Positions 1 to 7,967 of a stretch of 12,409 bases of DNA are shown here, piece by piece. Every line of letters begins with the position of its first letter. Position 1 is the first letter of the stretch. The position numbers were made by a program, and so were the translations under genes. A model generated the notes under the pieces. It did not search any database, was not told the DNA's origin, and saw only the letters and a list, made by a program, of their open reading frames with translations. Source of the DNA: Planctomycetes bacterium UBA2386 (GTDB lineage Bacteria; Planctomycetota; UBA1135; UBA2386); assembly GCA_002343845.1 (NCBI GenBank), contig DDSQ01000076.1, positions 326 through 12,734 on the forward strand. Reading direction: 5' to 3'.

Positions 1-1
1 G

Positions 2-1132
2 CTGTACGGCATCAAGAAGCTGCGCGAGTTGATTCTGGAACTGGCCGTGCGCGGCCTGCTGGTGCCGCCCGAGCCCGACGACGCCCCGCTGCCGCCGCTC
101 GAGGTGATTCCGGGCGGCCATCCGTTGCCGACAGCCGGCAGTTTCCGCGCCGCACAACGAGCCCTCGAACTCTGTCGCGCCGTCACCCCCACCGACCACG
201 TCGTGTTCCTGGTCTCGGGCGGTGGTTCGGCGATGCTCGAACTGCCGCTTGCAGAAGCCGTCGGCGTCGCGGATTGGCGCGCCTTCTATCGGGCGTTGGT
301 CGGCTGCGGCGCGCCGATCGATCGCATGAACGCAATCCGCCGGCGCCTGTCGCAAGTGAAGGGCGGCCGGCTCGCGCTCGCGGCGGCGGCGGCGGCGGGC
401 CAGATGACGATCCTGGCTCGGGACGTGCGGGGGCCGATCGAAGACGTGGCGTCGGGTCCGACGTGCGACTTCACCGACGCCGCCGACACGCTGCGAGCCG
501 ACCTCGACGAGTTCGGCCTGTTGCGGTCACTGCCCGCGCCGCTGCGCGAGGCGGTGACCCAGGGCACGATCCCGCCGCTGCCCGAACTGCCGGCGCCCGC
601 AAACAAGCGCGCCTGGGCCACCGTGCTCGACGAGGGCTACGCCCAGCACCAGTTCGCCGCCCGCCTGGCGGACGATGTCGCCATCGTCGAGTCCGCCGAC
701 GACGTCGACGATCTGCCGTACGAGGTCGCGGCTCGACGCCTGCTCGAGCGTCTCGCCAAACTCGCGGCGGCGCATCCGGGCACGCGCGTCGCGATCGTCA
801 CGACCGGCGAACTGTCGGTGCCGCTGCCCGACGACGCCGGCGTCGGTGGCCGCAACCAGCAGTTCGTGCTCGCGTGCGCCCGCCAGATCGAAGGCCGACC
901 GATCACCGTGCTGAGTGCAGGCACGGACGGCATCGACGGCAACTCACCGGCAGCCGGCGCGATCGTCGACGGCACGACGATGGCGCGCGCACGCGCCGCC
1001 GGCTTCGACGCGGACGACGCGCTGCGGCGCTGTGACGCGTTCCCGCTGCTGGCGGCGCTCGGCGATACGATCGTCACCGGGCCGACTGGCACGAACGTGC
1101 GCGACCTGCGCGTGCTCGTGCACGACGGCTGA
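2..1132 (+). CDS. Glycerate 2-kinase, MOFRL/DUF4147 family (5'-truncated by window edge)
   Basis: This family phosphorylates D-glycerate to 2-phosphoglycerate with ATP in the cytoplasm, feeding glyoxylate, tartrate or serine-cycle carbon into glycolysis. The reading frame is open from base 2. A TTG at 29 could be read as a start, but the usual N-terminal GKAA-type segment of the family is missing, so the gene almost certainly begins before the window. About 376 residues are visible; full members have roughly 420-450. Seen motifs: a glycine-rich SGGGSAM segment at 215-235, MNxxRRxLSxxKGGRLA at 326-376, and a C-terminal MOFRL domain with GGRNQQ near 846, SAGTDG at 914-931 and GPTGTNV at 1079-1099. 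A CGG-repeat tract at 381-398 encodes part of an alanine run. The next gene starts 120 bp downstream on the same strand. The family call is strong; the substrate follows from the family. Confidence 0.9.
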   Translation: MYGIKKLRELILELAVRGLLVPPEPDDAPLPPLEVIPGGHPLPTAGSFRAAQRALELCRAVTPTDHVVFLVSGGGSAMLELPLAEAVGVADWRAFYRALVGCGAPIDRMNAIRRRLSQVKGGRLALAAAAAAGQMTILARDVRGPIEDVASGPTCDFTDAADTLRADLDEFGLLRSLPAPLREAVTQGTIPPLPELPAPANKRAWATVLDEGYAQHQFAARLADDVAIVESADDVDDLPYEVAARRLLERLAKLAAAHPGTRVAIVTTGELSVPLPDDAGVGGRNQQFVLACARQIEGRPITVLSAGTDGIDGNSPAAGAIVDGTTMARARAAGFDADDALRRCDAFPLLAALGDTIVTGPTGTNVRDLRVLVHDG

Positions 1133-1198
1133 CGACGCACGCGCGCCAGCAGGGTCGATGGCAAGGACCGCGCGACGTTCCCGATCCGGGACTTCAAC

Positions 1199-1210
1199 CG
1201 ACGATCGTCG
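1199..1210. repeat. 12-bp perfect palindrome in the upstream region of the lipoprotein gene
   Basis: The sequence CGACGATCGTCG is its own reverse complement and sits about 42 bp before the ATG at 1253, in the 120-bp gap after the glycerate kinase. It could be an operator half-site pair. CGATCG cores are common throughout this GC-rich window, including inside genes, so chance is a serious alternative. Confidence 0.25.
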
Positions 1211-1234
1211 CGGGCCGATTCTGCGCAGGCACCT

Positions 1235-1240
1235 GGGAGA
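1235..1240 (+). promoter_or_regulatory. Shine-Dalgarno-like GGGAGA before the lipoprotein gene
   Basis: A purine-rich GGGAGA lies 12 bp before the ATG at 1253. It supports that start, as does the signal peptide beginning right there. Most other starts in the window lack a recognisable Shine-Dalgarno sequence, so this one helps to fix the start. Confidence 0.4.
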
Positions 1241-1252
1241 GTCTGCAGCATC

Positions 1253-4200
1253 ATGCGTCACGCACCCGTACGTCCACGCCAGCATTGCACGCTGCGCGCC
1301 GCGCTGCTCGCGGCCGCGCTGCTCGCCGCGTGCGGCGGCAAGGGCGGTGGCGGGGCTGATGCTGGCGTGACCGAGACCGCGCTCGGAACCGTGCAGCTGC
1401 TCACGCACGAACCGCACGCCGACGCCGTGCAGGTCGCACTCGAAACCACGATCCTGCTCGAGTTCGACGCGCCGATCGCGCTCGAGACCCTCGCCGACGA
1501 AGACACCTGGCTGCGCATCGACGGCAGCGACAGCAACGTGCCGGGCACCTTCGCGATCGCCGCCGGCGGCCGCGTGCGCTTCACGCCCGCTTCGCCGCTG
1601 CAGGCCGAGACCGACTACGTCTTCCAGTTGTCGGCGCTGACCAGTGACCAGGACGGACGCATCCTCGACGTCTCGACCGCGTTCGGCTTCCGGACCCTCG
1701 ACGCCCGGCCGCCGGCGCTGCTCGGCGTCGACGTCGCCGCCGGCGCCGTCGACGTCGCCCGTACCCGCGCGTTCACGCTGACCTTCGACGAACCGATCGG
1801 CGCCGCCTCGGTGACGGCGACCACCGTGTTCCTGCGCGACCAGTTCGGCATGCGCTACGAAAGCGCGCGCACGGTCGCCGGCCCGACCGTCACGCTGGAC
1901 CCCCACGCCGATCTGCCCGGCGACCGGTTGTTCACGCTGGTCGCGACCAGCGGCATCCTCGACCGCGCCGGCAACGCGCTGGCAGCCACCTCGAACACCG
2001 TCTTCCGCACAGCGCTCGACGCCACCTCGCCGTCGGTGGTCACCGCCTGGCCGCCGAACGGTCAGCTCGGCGTGTCGCCGCGCGCGGATCTGCGGTTCGT
2101 GTTCGACGAATCGATGGACCCGGCGACCGTCGAAGCGGCGTCCCTGCAGTTCGTCGACGAATTCGGCAGCCTCGTCGCCTTCACGACGTCGAGCAGCCCC
2201 GACCAACGCACGCTGCGCGTGCGACCGGCGTCGCTGGTGCAGAACCGCCGCTACACGCTGTCGTTCCTGGTCGGCCCCGCCGCCGCGACCGACGTCAGCG
2301 GCAACGGGCTCGTCGCGACGCAGCAGCGCACGTTCACCACCGGCACCGATGGAACCGCCCCGGCGATCGCGGCGAGCGAACCGGTCGCGGGCGACACCGC
2401 CGTGCCGACGACCACGCCGATCCACGTGCAGTTCGACCAGGAACTCGATCTCGCGTGGGTGCATGCCGGAACGGTCACGCTGCTGGTCAACGGCAACGGC
2501 TGGCCGGTCGTCGTCGCACGCACCGCGATCGACACGCTGCGCGCGACGCCGGTGCAGTCGCTGCCGACCAACGCCCGCTGCCAGCTCGTGCTGCGCGGGG
2601 GCGCCGAAGGGCTGCGCGATCCGGCCGGCAACACGCTGCCGCAGGATCTCGCCATCGAGTTCACGACGTCGGCGGACGCGGGCACGCCGCAGGCGATGCT
2701 GCAGCCGGCGAACGGCGCGATCCATGTCGCCACGAACGCGGGCGTCGTCGTGGTGTTCGACGCCCCGATGCAGCCTGCGACCCTGGTCGGCGCCATCGAG
2801 GTGACGACCGACACCGGTGCGCCAGTCCCCGGCGCCTTCACGCTCGGCGAAGGCGACCGTTCGGTTCGATTCACGCCGTCGACCGCGTTCACGCCCGGAG
2901 GTCAGTACCGCACGACGCTGCGCGGCGGCGCCGCGGGCCCGCGACGCACCACCGGCAACTGGCTGCCCGGCAACCAGTCGGCGCGGTTCCAAGTCGGACT
3001 CGCGAACGACTTCGTGCCGCCGACGGTCGCGGTGACGCTGAACGGCATCCACGCCTCGCGGCGCTCCGGGCTGGTGTTGCCCCCGAGTTCGTTCACGGTC
3101 GACGTCACCGCCAGCGACGCCAACGGCCAGTGGCCGGACATGGGCTCGGTCGAAGTGCTGCTGGCAGGCCCCGGTGCTCCGCCAACGCCCGCGAGCCTGT
3201 GCGCGCTCGCCGCGATCGGCCCCGGGGTGTTCCGGGTGCAGATGCCCGCGACGACGCCGCTCGCCGCAGGCGAGTGGACCGTGACCGCGCGCGTCCGCGA
3301 CCTCGCGGGCAATGCCGGTCAATCGACGGCGGTGCCGTTCACCGTGCTGGCGCCGAGCGGGTCGGTGCTGCCCTTCGAACGGCCGCAGGTGGTCTGGGTG
3401 CGCGCCGATCTCGACCGCGACGGCAACGGCCGTCCCGACACCGACGACGATCTGCTGCGCCTCGGCCTCGCCAGCGCCGGCGACCCGATCGGCAGCAACG
3501 CGCGCATGCGGCGGATCGTCCTCGACGGCATCGTCGCCACGGCCAGCCGCATGTTCGGACGCGGCAGTCGCGGCGAACCGATCGACAACGGCTCGGTGGC
3601 GCTGCGCTTCACCACGCGGGAACCGATCCGCGCCACGCACATGCAGATGGCGCTCGGCGGCTACGACCCGGAAGGCCGGCGCGATCGCGTCTTCGGCGAC
3701 GACAGCACCGGCGTGCTCGGGCGCGCGTGGTACGACCCGCGCAACGGCAACCCTTCCGAACGCAACACTGGCACCTCGCCCGGCCTCGGCGTGTTCCCGG
3801 GCGAAGTCTGGCTCTACCAGTCGAAGGCCCACCTGCAGGTCTGGCCGTCGTTCCTGACCGCGTTCGCCGAGAAGTTCCGGCCGCTGTGCCCGGACATGGG
3901 CGGCACGCCCGCTGGCCTGCACACGCACGACGCCGTCGTGCTCGCGCCGGACTTCGATCCCACGACCGCGAACAGCTCCCGACGCGCCCGCTGGCAGGCG
4001 ATCATGGATGCCGCCGACGACTGGGCGACCGTGATCGGCATCGTGCTCGCACACGAGATCGGCCATTCGGTGGGCCTCGTCGCCCCTGGCCCGGCGCCCG
4101 GCGGGCTCTACGGCGACAGTTCGCTGCACGATTCGTTCGCCGGGGCAACGGACGTGATGGCGCCATCGGTCGGATACGAGTCGATGACCACCCTCGACTA

Positions 4201-4255
4201 CCGCTTCCGCGACATCGACCTCGCCTACCTCCGCCAGCGTGTGGTGCTCCGATGA
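1253..4255 (+). CDS. Lipoprotein with tandem Ig-like (SbsA/Big_5-type) domains and a C-terminal metzincin-like zinc protease domain
   Basis: The 1000-residue product starts with a basic n-region, a hydrophobic stretch and the lipobox LLAAC, so it is predicted to be lipid-anchored outside the cytoplasmic membrane. Five repeats of about 105-110 residues follow, at about 45-150, 151-255, 256-364, 365-476 and 477-585. Each carries a PxxGAxxV...FDxPM-like start and an FTT-like end, as in SbsA-type Ig domains. A sixth, divergent Ig-like domain spans about 588-700. Residues 719-731 form a DxDxDGNGxxD calcium-type loop. The C-terminal 280 residues contain HEIGHSVG (His934, Glu935, His938) and a likely Met-turn, VMAPS (Met969), as in metzincins. 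The usual third zinc histidine at HExxHxxGxxH is alanine (944); His959 could replace it. The first of three overlapping genes. Export and domain types are well supported; protease activity and substrate are inferred. Confidence 0.82.
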   Translation: MRHAPVRPRQHCTLRAALLAAALLAACGGKGGGGADAGVTETALGTVQLLTHEPHADAVQVALETTILLEFDAPIALETLADEDTWLRIDGSDSNVPGTFAIAAGGRVRFTPASPLQAETDYVFQLSALTSDQDGRILDVSTAFGFRTLDARPPALLGVDVAAGAVDVARTRAFTLTFDEPIGAASVTATTVFLRDQFGMRYESARTVAGPTVTLDPHADLPGDRLFTLVATSGILDRAGNALAATSNTVFRTALDATSPSVVTAWPPNGQLGVSPRADLRFVFDESMDPATVEAASLQFVDEFGSLVAFTTSSSPDQRTLRVRPASLVQNRRYTLSFLVGPAAATDVSGNGLVATQQRTFTTGTDGTAPAIAASEPVAGDTAVPTTTPIHVQFDQELDLAWVHAGTVTLLVNGNGWPVVVARTAIDTLRATPVQSLPTNARCQLVLRGGAEGLRDPAGNTLPQDLAIEFTTSADAGTPQAMLQPANGAIHVATNAGVVVVFDAPMQPATLVGAIEVTTDTGAPVPGAFTLGEGDRSVRFTPSTAFTPGGQYRTTLRGGAAGPRRTTGNWLPGNQSARFQVGLANDFVPPTVAVTLNGIHASRRSGLVLPPSSFTVDVTASDANGQWPDMGSVEVLLAGPGAPPTPASLCALAAIGPGVFRVQMPATTPLAAGEWTVTARVRDLAGNAGQSTAVPFTVLAPSGSVLPFERPQVVWVRADLDRDGNGRPDTDDDLLRLGLASAGDPIGSNARMRRIVLDGIVATASRMFGRGSRGEPIDNGSVALRFTTREPIRATHMQMALGGYDPEGRRDRVFGDDSTGVLGRAWYDPRNGNPSERNTGTSPGLGVFPGEVWLYQSKAHLQVWPSFLTAFAEKFRPLCPDMGGTPAGLHTHDAVVLAPDFDPTTANSSRRARWQAIMDAADDWATVIGIVLAHEIGHSVGLVAPGPAPGGLYGDSSLHDSFAGATDVMAPSVGYESMTTLDYRFRDIDLAYLRQRVVLR

Positions 4256-5238
4256 ACCCGACCTGCCGCCCACTCCTCGTCGCCGCGCTGCTGCTGACGC
4301 CGGTCACGGCACAGGGGCCGACGTTGCGCAGCGCCCTGCAGGGCGCGGAGCTCGTGGTCACGGCGCGCGTCGTCGCCGCGACCGACCCATCGCCCGAATG
4401 GCACCGCCTCGACTTCGAGGTCGTCAGCACGTTCGTCGGTACGGCTCCCACCACGCTGCAGGTCCTCGAGCCCGCCGGGGCGTGCTGCGGCCGCAGCCTG
4501 TTCGCGCTGCAGGTCGGCGACGAGCGGCTGCTGTTCCTGCGCCGCGTCGGCCCACACTGGCACCCGTTCGGCGGCGCCGCCGGCGTGCTGCCCGCCGCCC
4601 CGGCGTTGCTCGCGCACGTCGCCCGGCTGCAGGCGGCCGCGACGCCGCAGTCGCTCGTGCGCACGCTCGTCGACGCACTCGCCAGCGAGGAGACGCGCGT
4701 CGCCGACGACGCCGCCGCCACGCTCGCCGTGTTGCCGGCCGGGGCCCTCGTCGGCCTCGACCACGCCGCCATCGCCGGCGCGCTGCAGCAGGCGCTCGCG
4801 ATCGGCAACGTGCGTTCCGCGCCGCTCGCCGACGTCGCCGTGCGCAGCAGCGACCCGGCACTGCTCGACACCGTCATCGCCGCCTATGTCGCCGAACCGG
4901 CCGCGGACCGCGCGCGGCTGCTGCGCCACGCCCTGCGTCGGGCCGACGCGGCCATCGTCACGCACCGGGCGCCCGCACTCGTGCACGACGACGAGGCTGC
5001 GTTGCGCGTCGCGGAGCTCTTCTGCGAACTGCCGAGCCCGCACGCCGACCAGGCGCTCGCCGCGATGCTGCCGCGCGCCCACCCACGCGTCGCCCTGTGC
5101 GCCGTCGAGGGTCTGCTCGCGCGCGGCGCGCGTCTCGTGGACCTGGAACCCCTGGTTCCCGCACCCGTGCTCGAACTCGCCGAGCGCACCCGCCGACAAC
5201 CCGCGCGCTTCCGCGCGATCGAGCCGCAGCGCCGATGA
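4252..5238 (+). CDS. Exported protein with NTR/OB-like N-terminal domain and helical (HEAT-like) C-terminal region
   Basis: No named family is recognised with certainty. The ATG at 4252 overlaps the previous stop as ATGA, and the product has 328 residues. A signal peptide covers about 1-20 (hydrophobic LLVAALLL, then VTA before Gln21), so the protein is exported; there is no lipobox. Residues 25-100 read like the NTR/TIMP-type beta-barrel common in bacterial exported proteins: a 'GAELVVTARVV' strand, then a strand ending VVSTFVG, a CCG pair (Cys78-Cys79), and a 'VGDERLLFLRR' strand. From about 125 to the end it is alanine-, leucine- and arginine-rich helix, compatible with HEAT-like repeats. 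Its position between a surface protease and a DNA-binding-type protein suggests a role with the protease, for example as partner or inhibitor. That is speculation. The gene is confident; the domain names are moderate. Confidence 0.75.
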   Translation: MNPTCRPLLVAALLLTPVTAQGPTLRSALQGAELVVTARVVAATDPSPEWHRLDFEVVSTFVGTAPTTLQVLEPAGACCGRSLFALQVGDERLLFLRRVGPHWHPFGGAAGVLPAAPALLAHVARLQAAATPQSLVRTLVDALASEETRVADDAAATLAVLPAGALVGLDHAAIAGALQQALAIGNVRSAPLADVAVRSSDPALLDTVIAAYVAEPAADRARLLRHALRRADAAIVTHRAPALVHDDEAALRVAELFCELPSPHADQALAAMLPRAHPRVALCAVEGLLARGARLVDLEPLVPAPVLELAERTRRQPARFRAIEPQRR

Positions 5239-7085
5239 ACCACCACGACCGAGATCCCGCGACTGCCGCCACCGGCTGGGCGTGCGTCCTGCCGCGCGAA
5301 CTGCTGGCGATGCCGCTGGCGCGCCTCGGCCTGTCGCAGGCATCGGTCGACGCCTGCCGACGCGGGGGCCTGACGACGGTGCACGACGCGCTCGCGAGTA
5401 CGTCCGCGACCCTGCGCGGCCTCGGTGACGGCCACCTGACGGCCGTGCACCAGGCTGTCTCGCGCCTGCTTCACGACGGCCTCGCCAGGCACGCCAGCGC
5501 CGCCGAAGACTGGCCGGCGCTGCGCCGCCAGCTGGTGGCCGGGCTCGCCGCCGACGAAGTGCGCACGTTCGCGCGCGTGGTCGGGCTCGACGCGCCGCCG
5601 CCGAGCCGCCTCGCGCTGGCGGCCGAACTCCATCTCGCGCCGGCCCGCCTCGACGCGCTCGTCGAGCGGGTGCGGACGCGCGTTGCCGCCGCGGCGCCAA
5701 CCCTGCTGGCGCGCCTGCAGCGCGAGGCCACGAGCGCGCTGGCGGCCGGCGATGGAACGCTGCAGATCGACCAGGCGCCGCCGGACACGCTGCTGCGGGC
5801 GCTGGCCGACCAGGCGCCCGACCGCGAACTCGGCCTGCGACTGCTCGCCTTCCTGCTGCCGCACGAGTGCTGCCACCACGCCGGCACCCTGCTGGGCGTA
5901 CCGATGCGGGTGCTGCGTCGCCTGCTGCGTGCGCTGCCGCCGTTGGTCGCGCCGCACCGCCTGCCGTTGCACCTCGACTGGATCCGCCACGAGCTCGAGC
6001 CGATCTGCGAGCCGGTGCCGCGCGGCGTGCTGTTGCACGTGCTGCGCACCGAACTGCGCGTCGCCATCGAACACGATGCGCACCTCGGCGACGTCGTGGC
6101 TCCGGACCCTCGCACGCCGGAAGCCCGCCTGGTCGAGCTGCTGCAGGAGGCGCGCCGGCCGCTGCCGATCACCGACCTCCTGTTCGCCTGGCGCGAACGC
6201 TTCCGCACCGGCTCGCTCGGCAGCCTCTCGCGGTGGCTGCGCACCAGCGATGCGTTCGTGCGCGTCGGCCACGACCTCTGGGCGCTACGCAGCGACCACA
6301 GCCTCGGACTCGGCGAGACCACGACCCTGGCCGACCGGGTCGCGCGTCGCATCGTCGCCGAGGGCGGCCGCAACCACGTCGCCGACCTGCTGGCCGCCGA
6401 CGAACGCGACGAGCGAACGGTCCACTACGTGCTCGACCACCTCGCACACGATCCGCGGGTGCGCATGCTCGGACGCGGCGACGCCTGCGCGGCATCGCAT
6501 CGCCGATCCGCGGTGCTCGAGTCGCTGCTCGGCGACCTCCGCCGCGCTGCGGGCGAAGTCGTCGTCAGCCGTTTCCTGCAGAACCAGCCGCCGGAGCGCC
6601 GGCGCCTGGTCGCCCGGCTGCTGCGCGACAACCGGTTGTTCGTGCAGCCCGGCCCCGACCGCGTCGACACGATCACCAACTGGCCGTTCAACGACGAACG
6701 GCTGCAGCGGCTGCTCGCGATCGCCGACAACCACCTGCGCAGCCGCGCTGGCTACGCGTCCGGCGACGTGCTGCGCGATCTGATGCGGCGTTCCGACCTC
6801 GGCGGCGAATGGCTGACCACCGCGGTGCTGCTCGACGTGCTGCGCCGCCACGGGCCGTTCGAAGTGCTGCCGGGAGGCATCGTCGCGCACGCCGACACGG
6901 CGCTCGGCAGCGCGCTGCTGCGGTCGGTGCGCCAGGCCCTGCGCGCGTCGGGCGTGCCGTTGTCGGTCGACGACCTGGTGCGCGCGCGCCCGGAACTCGG
7001 CGAGTTCGCGCCGATGCTGGCCGAACTGCTCGCCGGCAACCCGCACGTGCGCAGCGCCGACGGCGTGCACTTCTCGCTCGCCTGA
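5235..7085 (+). CDS. Predicted DNA-binding protein: RpoA-CTD-like helix-hairpin-helix plus tandem winged-helix-like repeats
   Basis: The start ATG at 5235 overlaps the previous stop as ATGA. The product has 616 residues, no signal peptide and no membrane segment, so it should be cytoplasmic. Residues 26-79 closely follow the RNA polymerase alpha C-terminal domain pattern: PLxxLGLS, then a GLTTVHDAL helix and an LRGLGxxHL hairpin. Residues 80-290 are mostly helical and undefined. Residues 294-355 resemble a HARE-HTH or winged-helix unit (PLPITDLLFAW ... FVRVGHDLWALRS). Further units of similar size follow at about 360-417, 425-480, 487-555 and 556-616, the last two ending in a short strand pair such as FEVLPGGIVAH and VRSADGVHFSLA. 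This suggests binding to DNA, perhaps as a transcription factor or nucleoid protein. No catalytic motif was seen. The alpha-CTD similarity is fairly clear by eye; the winged-helix count is approximate. Confidence 0.78.
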   Translation: MNHHDRDPATAATGWACVLPRELLAMPLARLGLSQASVDACRRGGLTTVHDALASTSATLRGLGDGHLTAVHQAVSRLLHDGLARHASAAEDWPALRRQLVAGLAADEVRTFARVVGLDAPPPSRLALAAELHLAPARLDALVERVRTRVAAAAPTLLARLQREATSALAAGDGTLQIDQAPPDTLLRALADQAPDRELGLRLLAFLLPHECCHHAGTLLGVPMRVLRRLLRALPPLVAPHRLPLHLDWIRHELEPICEPVPRGVLLHVLRTELRVAIEHDAHLGDVVAPDPRTPEARLVELLQEARRPLPITDLLFAWRERFRTGSLGSLSRWLRTSDAFVRVGHDLWALRSDHSLGLGETTTLADRVARRIVAEGGRNHVADLLAADERDERTVHYVLDHLAHDPRVRMLGRGDACAASHRRSAVLESLLGDLRRAAGEVVVSRFLQNQPPERRRLVARLLRDNRLFVQPGPDRVDTITNWPFNDERLQRLLAIADNHLRSRAGYASGDVLRDLMRRSDLGGEWLTTAVLLDVLRRHGPFEVLPGGIVAHADTALGSALLRSVRQALRASGVPLSVDDLVRARPELGEFAPMLAELLAGNPHVRSADGVHFSLA

Positions 7086-7088
7086 CGA

Positions 7089-7967
7089 TCAGCGTGCGGT
7101 CGGCGCCGGCGGCCACCCGTCTCGGTTGGCGAGGTGGTCGCAGAGCCGAGCGACCGGCCACGCCAGCAGCGCCCCGGCGACGACGTCGAGGGTCCAGTGG
7201 TAGCGCAGCAGGACCGTGCTGGCGATCAGCAGCAGGCTCGGCGCCAGCAGCCAGTGGAACCACCGGCGGTTCCACCGCCACACGATCAACAGGCTGGTGA
7301 TCGTCAGCATCGTGTGCCCGCTCGGGAAGCAGTCCCACGGGTTCGCCTCGCCGCCATCGATCGCCGCGCGCAACGTCGGCGTCATCCACAGGCCGGTCAC
7401 CTCGCGTTCGAACGCCAGCACCACCTTCGGCGCCAGCGTCGGCACCAGCAGGTACCCGAGGTAGCTGGTCAGGAAGCCGCCGACCAGCAACAGCACCGCA
7501 CGATCGAACGCAGCCCGACCGCTGCGCCAGCCGGCCGCCAGCGCCGCGGCGATGCAGATTCCGTAGAACGTCGCGTAGACGATCTGCAGCACCTCGACGA
7601 CGAATCGCGGCAGCGCGTCGGCCAGCCTGCCGACGTCGTTGCCGAACAGCGCGCGATCGGCCGCGAGGAACAGGAACTCGTACGGCTCGGGGTGCGCGCC
7701 GGGCAGCACCCAGCACAGGCCCGAGAACACCGCCGGCAGCCCGACCACCGCGAGCGCCGCGCGCAGCACGCGCGGCGCGTCATGGCCGCGGTGCACTGCA
7801 AGCCAACGGCTTGCCAGCACCAGGACGAGCACGATGCCGTGCAACAGCAAGAACGGCAGCAGCGCATCCGGCCGAACACCGCCCGGCAACGACGCGGCGA
7901 CGCCGCCGACGCAGGCGAGGTAGCACAGCCAGATGCGTTCGCTGGTCGGCCGGATCGGTCCGCTCAT
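7089..7967 (-). CDS. PAP2-superfamily membrane phosphatase (Aur1/Ipt1-like, PAP2_3 type)
   Basis: The product has 292 residues and about six to eight hydrophobic segments, roughly at 11-27, 33-51, 64-84, 117-138, 146-165, 218-232, 238-252 and 260-275, so it is an integral membrane protein. It carries PSGH (Pro215-His218) and a second active-site motif, RYHWTLD with His257 and Asp261, matching the PSGH...HxxxD pair used by PAP2 enzymes for phosphoryl transfer through a histidine. The classic KxxxxxxRP first motif is not seen. Together with YHWTLDVVAG, this fits the Aur1-like branch better than classic phosphatidate phosphatases. The likely substrate is a membrane lipid phosphate or phosphodiester; the exact reaction cannot be told. 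Its ATG overlaps the spoVR stop as ATGA, so the two are probably translated together. Its stop lies 3 bp from the stop of the convergent operon. Confidence 0.85.
   Translation of the reverse strand: MSGPIRPTSERIWLCYLACVGGVAASLPGGVRPDALLPFLLLHGIVLVLVLASRWLAVHRGHDAPRVLRAALAVVGLPAVFSGLCWVLPGAHPEPYEFLFLAADRALFGNDVGRLADALPRFVVEVLQIVYATFYGICIAAALAAGWRSGRAAFDRAVLLLVGGFLTSYLGYLLVPTLAPKVVLAFEREVTGLWMTPTLRAAIDGGEANPWDCFPSGHTMLTITSLLIVWRWNRRWFHWLLAPSLLLIASTVLLRYHWTLDVVAGALLAWPVARLCDHLANRDGWPPAPTAR

Noticed and set aside
29..31. TTG as the true start of the glycerate kinase
   Set aside because: The frame is open further upstream and the family N terminus is missing, so a truncated gene is far more likely.
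381..398. CGG triplet repeat as a possible phase-variable tract
   Set aside because: It is in frame inside the glycerate kinase, encodes alanine in a variable loop, and triplet changes would not shift the frame.
1176..1188. Short inverted repeat TCCCG-ATC-CGGGA as a terminator of the glycerate kinase
   Set aside because: The stem has only 5 bp and no T-run follows it; similar short stems occur by chance in such GC-rich DNA.
944..4273. Very long open frame (about 1100 codons) on the minus strand opposite the lipoprotein gene
   Set aside because: Its translation is Arg-, Gly- and Ala-rich without domain patterns, and the plus strand has clear repeats, a lipobox and a protease motif. Long antisense frames are expected at this GC content.
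4225..6373. Several long minus-strand open frames opposite genes two and three of the operon
   Set aside because: They have low-complexity Arg/Ala composition and no start signals, while the plus-strand genes show a signal peptide, the alpha-CTD-like motif and ATGA coupling.
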